Assembly (NCBI GenBank): GCA_034211115.1
Contig: JAXHTH010000092.1
Coordinates: forward strand, 1 to 16,024
Direction of reading: 5' to 3'
DNA length: 16,024 nucleotides
From: JAXHTH01 sp034211115
GTDB taxonomy: Bacteria; Planctomycetota; Phycisphaerae; Phycisphaerales; SM1A02
The position numbers were made by a program, and so were the translations under genes. Positions 13,984 to 16,024 of the stretch are shown in pieces; position 1 is the stretch's first letter, and each line of letters opens with the position of its first letter. The notes beneath the pieces are model-generated. The model searched no databases. It was not told the DNA's origin and saw only the letters and a list, made by a program, of their open reading frames with translations.

Positions 13984-14726
13984 CAGTGCTCGGCCTCCGC
14001 GCGGCGTTTGAGCTCGGCCAGCGCCTCGGCGGAATCATCGGGCAAAGGCCCGCCCCCGTCCACCGCCGGCTCGTCGGCCTCGAGGACGCGCAGCGATCGC
14101 GCGCCCAGACGCCGTTTCCCCTGCCGCCGGGCCAGCCAGACCAGCGCGATGATCACCGCGACCAGACCGATCAGAACGAGGATCGCGAGGGCGAAGACGC
14201 CGGAGATCGACCAGCCCGCGCCCGCCGAAGCGTGAGCGAGGCCTGGATGCGCGCCGACGAATGCGGCGTAGCGGCGTTCCCGGCCGTCCCGTGCGACGGC
14301 GTCGATGCGCTTGTAGAAACGTGCGCAGACGACGATGCGCCGGCCGTCCTCGAACGTCTGCTCGTCCGTCAGGCCGGTGATGTAGACGATGATCGGCCGG
14401 CCGTCATCATCGCGCACGAACCACTCGCGCGCCTCCTCCCAGGGCCGGGCGAGGCGGGTGCGCTGCTGGATCACGCCGACGAGGCGGCACAGGTCACCGC
14501 GATACGCCCCGGGCGAGGCGATCATGACATCGATGTCCGGCTGCAGCCGCACCGGCGCCTCCCCCGGACCGTCCGTCCAGGTCCCGGCGTTTTCCAGGAG
14601 GGCGGCGAACGCATCCTCCCGGTGGTCCCGGCCGTCGTGCGCGGTCGCGAGGCGCGTGCGCTGCCCCTCCGTCAGGGGCGGGATGGCCGCCAGGAGGAGG
14701 CTCAGGAGCAGACCGGGCGCGAACAT
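13983..14726 (-). CDS. Secreted/membrane-anchored hypothetical protein
   Basis: I do not recognise this 247-residue protein. It has an N-terminal signal peptide (MFAPGLLLSLLLAAIPPLTEG), then an extracytoplasmic domain containing YRGDLCRLVGVIQQ (75-88) and RPIIVYITGL (110-119), with DGRRIVVCARFYKRI (127-141). These suggest a small beta-barrel, possibly OB-like. A single membrane helix (about 175-198) is followed by a basic stretch (RRQGKRR) and an acidic cytoplasmic tail of about 40 residues. It is the first gene of the unit with aroB and the GT39-like enzyme; its stop overlaps the aroB start. The ATG at 14726 is nine bases after a TAGGCT on the minus strand (14740-14735), which would give an almost leaderless mRNA if it is a -10 element. 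Confidence 0.75.
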   Translation of the reverse strand: MFAPGLLLSLLLAAIPPLTEGQRTRLATAHDGRDHREDAFAALLENAGTWTDGPGEAPVRLQPDIDVMIASPGAYRGDLCRLVGVIQQRTRLARPWEEAREWFVRDDDGRPIIVYITGLTDEQTFEDGRRIVVCARFYKRIDAVARDGRERRYAAFVGAHPGLAHASAGAGWSISGVFALAILVLIGLVAVIIALVWLARRQGKRRLGARSLRVLEADEPAVDGGGPLPDDSAEALAELKRRAEAEH

Positions 14727-14818
14727 GGAGCATCAGCCTACCCGCAAGCCGCCCGCGGCGCGGTGTGCGCATTCTTCAAAAAAACTTCACGGAATCTCCA
14801 AATTCGCCCCCCGACGCA

Positions 14819-14847
14819 CTGGCCCGTCATCCCGGTTGTGGTAGGCT
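14819..14847 (+). promoter_or_regulatory. Possible promoter upstream of an isolated terminator
   Basis: CTGGCC (14819-14824, three of six at -35), a 17-bp spacer, and TAGGCT (14842-14847, three of six at -10) preceded by TGG, which fits an extended -10. An AT-rich patch with seven consecutive A residues lies at 14778-14784. Transcription starting near 14854 would run into the terminator at 14874. The match is weak and is supported mainly by the terminator's position. Confidence 0.3.
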
Positions 14848-14853
14848 GGGGCA

Positions 14854-14913
14854 TCAATTCAGGCCCCCGGAAGGGCTCGGCGTGAGGCTTGCCTCCGCCG
14901 GGCCTTTTTCTTT
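14854..14913 (+). ncRNA. Candidate short RNA or attenuated leader in the divergent intergenic region
   Basis: No plus-strand gene lies upstream, yet a strong plus-strand terminator ends here, so a short transcript of roughly 55-60 nt is implied. Besides the terminator hairpin, GGCCC (14862-14866) can pair with GGGCT (14873-14877), which would break the lower terminator stem: a small antiterminator-like alternative. No RNA family is recognised, and the 5' end is only inferred from the weak promoter-like element upstream. Confidence 0.3.
14874..14913 (+). terminator. Strong intrinsic terminator
   Basis: GGCTCGGCG (14874-14882) pairs with CGCCGGGCC (14896-14904) with one G-U pair, and GAGG (14884-14887) pairs with CCTC (14892-14895) around a CUUG tetraloop, with a single bulged T at 14883. 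TTTTTCTTT (14905-14913) follows directly. This is a 13-bp stem with a U tract, oriented only for plus-strand transcription. It lies about 100 bases before the znuA start. Confidence 0.85.
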
Positions 14914-14953
14914 CCCTGCCCTGCGGTATCGGCGGACCCCGACTCGGCCCGCG

Positions 14954-14983
14954 TTGCCCGTCACGCCTCCGGGCGGCTATCGT
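14954..14983 (+). promoter_or_regulatory. Predicted promoter of the znuA-like gene
   Basis: TTGCCC (14954-14959) matches -35 in four of six positions. TATCGT (14978-14983) matches -10 in four of six, with an 18-bp spacer. It lies downstream of the intrinsic terminator and would start transcription near 14990, giving a leader of about 23 nt that includes the GAGG ribosome binding site at 15004-15007. No clear Zur operator was recognised. Confidence 0.45.
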
Positions 14984-15012
14984 GGCCCGGTCGCATCATC
15001 GACGAGGTCTGC

Positions 15013-15927
15013 ATGAGAATCGCCGCGCTGGTCCTGACATCGCTCGTCATCGCCCTGCAGGCCGGCTGCGCCGGAGAGGGAGGCGATGAGGGCCCCGATC
15101 GCCTCGCCGTCGCCGTCAGCATCGCGCCCCAGGCGTGGCTCGTCGAACAGATCGCCGGCGATGCCGCGACCATCACCACGCTCGTCCGATCCGGCGAGAG
15201 CCCGGCGACGTACCAGCCCTCCGATGCGCAGATCAGCGAGCTGATGAAGGCCTCGGTGTACTTCCGCATCGGCGTCCCGTTCGAGAACGGCCCCTGGTTC
15301 GAGGCGATCCGCGCCTCGGAGCGCGTCGAAGTCGTCGATACGCGACGCGGCATCACGTTGCGCGAGGTGGATGCGCACCGGCATCATCACGACGAAGCAG
15401 CGCACGAGGAGAACGCATCGGGCACGGGCGGGCACACGCACGGACTCGACCCGCACATCTGGCTCAGCCCCCCGCTGCTGAAGCTCCAGGCGCGGACGAT
15501 TGCCGAAGCGCTGAAGACGCGGGACCCGGCGCGGGCCGCCGTGTTCGAGAACCGATGGACGCGGCTCGAGCAGAGGCTCGACGAACTCGACGAGGCGATA
15601 CGTCGGACGCTGACTCCCGTCCGCGGCCGGTCGTTTCTGATTTTCCATCCCGCGTGGGGGTACTTCGCCGACGAGTACGGCCTGAAGCAGGTGGCCATCG
15701 AGATCGAGGGCAAGACCCCCACGGATCACGAGCTGACCGCGCTCCAGCAGTTCGCCCGAAACGAGAGGATCGACGTCGTCTTCGTGCAGCCGCAGATCTC
15801 CGGGCAGGCGGCGGAGGCGGTCGCGGCGGCGATTGACGGCCGCATCGAGGCGCTCGACCCGCTGGCGGCAGAGGTGGAGGCGAACCTGCTCCGGGTGGCC
15901 GACGTTCTCGCCGAGGCGCTCCGCTAG
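15013..15927 (+). CDS. znuA: ZnuA-like metal ABC transporter substrate-binding lipoprotein
   Basis: Cluster A-I (ZnuA/TroA) proteins capture Zn2+ or Mn2+ outside the inner membrane and pass it to an ABC permease. The 304-residue protein has a lipobox (LQAGC, Cys19), the start VAVSIAPQAWLVEQIAGD, then SPATYQPSDAQI (63-74), a His-rich loop (HRHHHDEAAH to GHTHGLDPHIW, 122-150), FHPAWGYFADEYGLKQ (211-226) and LDPLA (281-285). Likely ligands are His148, His212 and Asp282. The first family His, in the usual DPHxYEP segment, is replaced by Ala65. The His-rich loop is typical of zinc-specific members. The start at ATG 15013 has GAGG six bases upstream. Permease and ATPase genes would be expected just downstream, beyond the window. 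Confidence 0.92.
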   Translation: MRIAALVLTSLVIALQAGCAGEGGDEGPDRLAVAVSIAPQAWLVEQIAGDAATITTLVRSGESPATYQPSDAQISELMKASVYFRIGVPFENGPWFEAIRASERVEVVDTRRGITLREVDAHRHHHDEAAHEENASGTGGHTHGLDPHIWLSPPLLKLQARTIAEALKTRDPARAAVFENRWTRLEQRLDELDEAIRRTLTPVRGRSFLIFHPAWGYFADEYGLKQVAIEIEGKTPTDHELTALQQFARNERIDVVFVQPQISGQAAEAVAAAIDGRIEALDPLAAEVEANLLRVADVLAEALR

Positions 15928-15943
15928 GGGGCAGGTGAGCCCA

Positions 15944-15968
15944 TAAGCCACTGTCGAAAATAGGCTTA
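15944..15968. repeat. Short inverted repeat downstream of znuA
   Basis: TAAGCC (15944-15949) and GGCTTA (15963-15968) form a 6-bp inverted repeat with a 13-nt AT-rich spacer, 17 bases after the znuA stop. There is no T tract. The right arm overlaps a TAGGCT that resembles the -10 candidates elsewhere. It could be an operator for the next gene or chance. Nothing else is recognised in 15928-16024. Confidence 0.3.
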
Positions 15969-16024
15969 CGCGCACCCGCCGTCGCCGCCCCCCCGGTCGG
16001 CCGAGCGGGACCCGTCCGCGCGGG

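Noticed and set aside
12523..14235. Long plus-strand open frame opposite aroB and the GT39-like gene
   Set aside because: It is antisense to two clearly recognised genes, has Arg/Pro/Gly/His-rich composition, and arises from high third-position GC on the other strand.
14765..15016. Plus-strand frame of 83 codons in the divergent intergenic region
   Set aside because: It runs through the strong terminator and the predicted znuA promoter, has no ribosome binding site, and its codon pattern is unlike the neighbours.
15378..15445. His-rich low-complexity stretch in the znuA-like gene as an anomaly
   Set aside because: A His-rich loop at this position is normal for zinc-specific members of the family.

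Overview
The window is GC-rich, densely coded chromosome. Three genes encode proteins with type IV prepilin N-termini (FTL[TVI]E), and two of them carry the tails seen in planctomycete 'prepilin-type N-terminal cleavage/methylation domain' proteins (DAWGQP and SAGPD; GHLDG). Together with DUF2752, a GT39-like transferase and the base composition, this points to a planctomycete, probably a Phycisphaerae-like lineage. That is an inference from gene style, not a marker-gene result.

Layout. Positions 1-384 hold the 3' end of prfA (release factor 1). Positions 422-3927 are a pseudopilin region: a short GspG/PilE-like pseudopilin on the minus strand (422-973), a divergent unknown gene (1087-1557), then two larger pseudopilins on the plus strand (1807-2823 and 2893-3927). 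A promoter and a structured leader precede this last pair. The convergent junction at 3928-4064 holds a GC hairpin and a perfect array of five CTGATNN heptamers that ends at the next stop codon.

From 14726 down to 4065 every gene is on the minus strand. The first unit (14726 to 11170) is a membrane-anchored unknown, aroB, and a GT39/ArnT-like membrane glycosyltransferase, linked by a 1-nt overlap and a 6-nt gap. After a 133-bp gap comes a longer unit, 11036 to 4065. It starts with a ParA/MinD ATPase fused to a C-terminal AMPK-type glycogen-binding (CBM48) domain, followed with a 4-nt overlap by a degenerate MinD-like protein without a P-loop. Then come a small DUF6504-like protein, a DUF2752 membrane protein, two tandem and apparently paralogous lipoproteins, a GT4-fold glycosyltransferase and a GNAT acetyltransferase. 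Short gaps and start/stop overlaps suggest co-transcription. The repeated carbohydrate theme suggests a polysaccharide- or envelope-related role, but no pathway can be named.

The divergent intergenic region 14727-15012 contains a very strong intrinsic terminator pointing toward, and lying upstream of, a znuA-like metal-binding lipoprotein gene (15013-15927). With a promoter-like element on each side of the terminator, it may encode a short separate RNA.

The most promising candidate for an undescribed system is the ParA-CBM48 fusion with its overlapping P-loop-less partner. No tRNA, rRNA, CRISPR array, insertion sequence or phage gene was seen.
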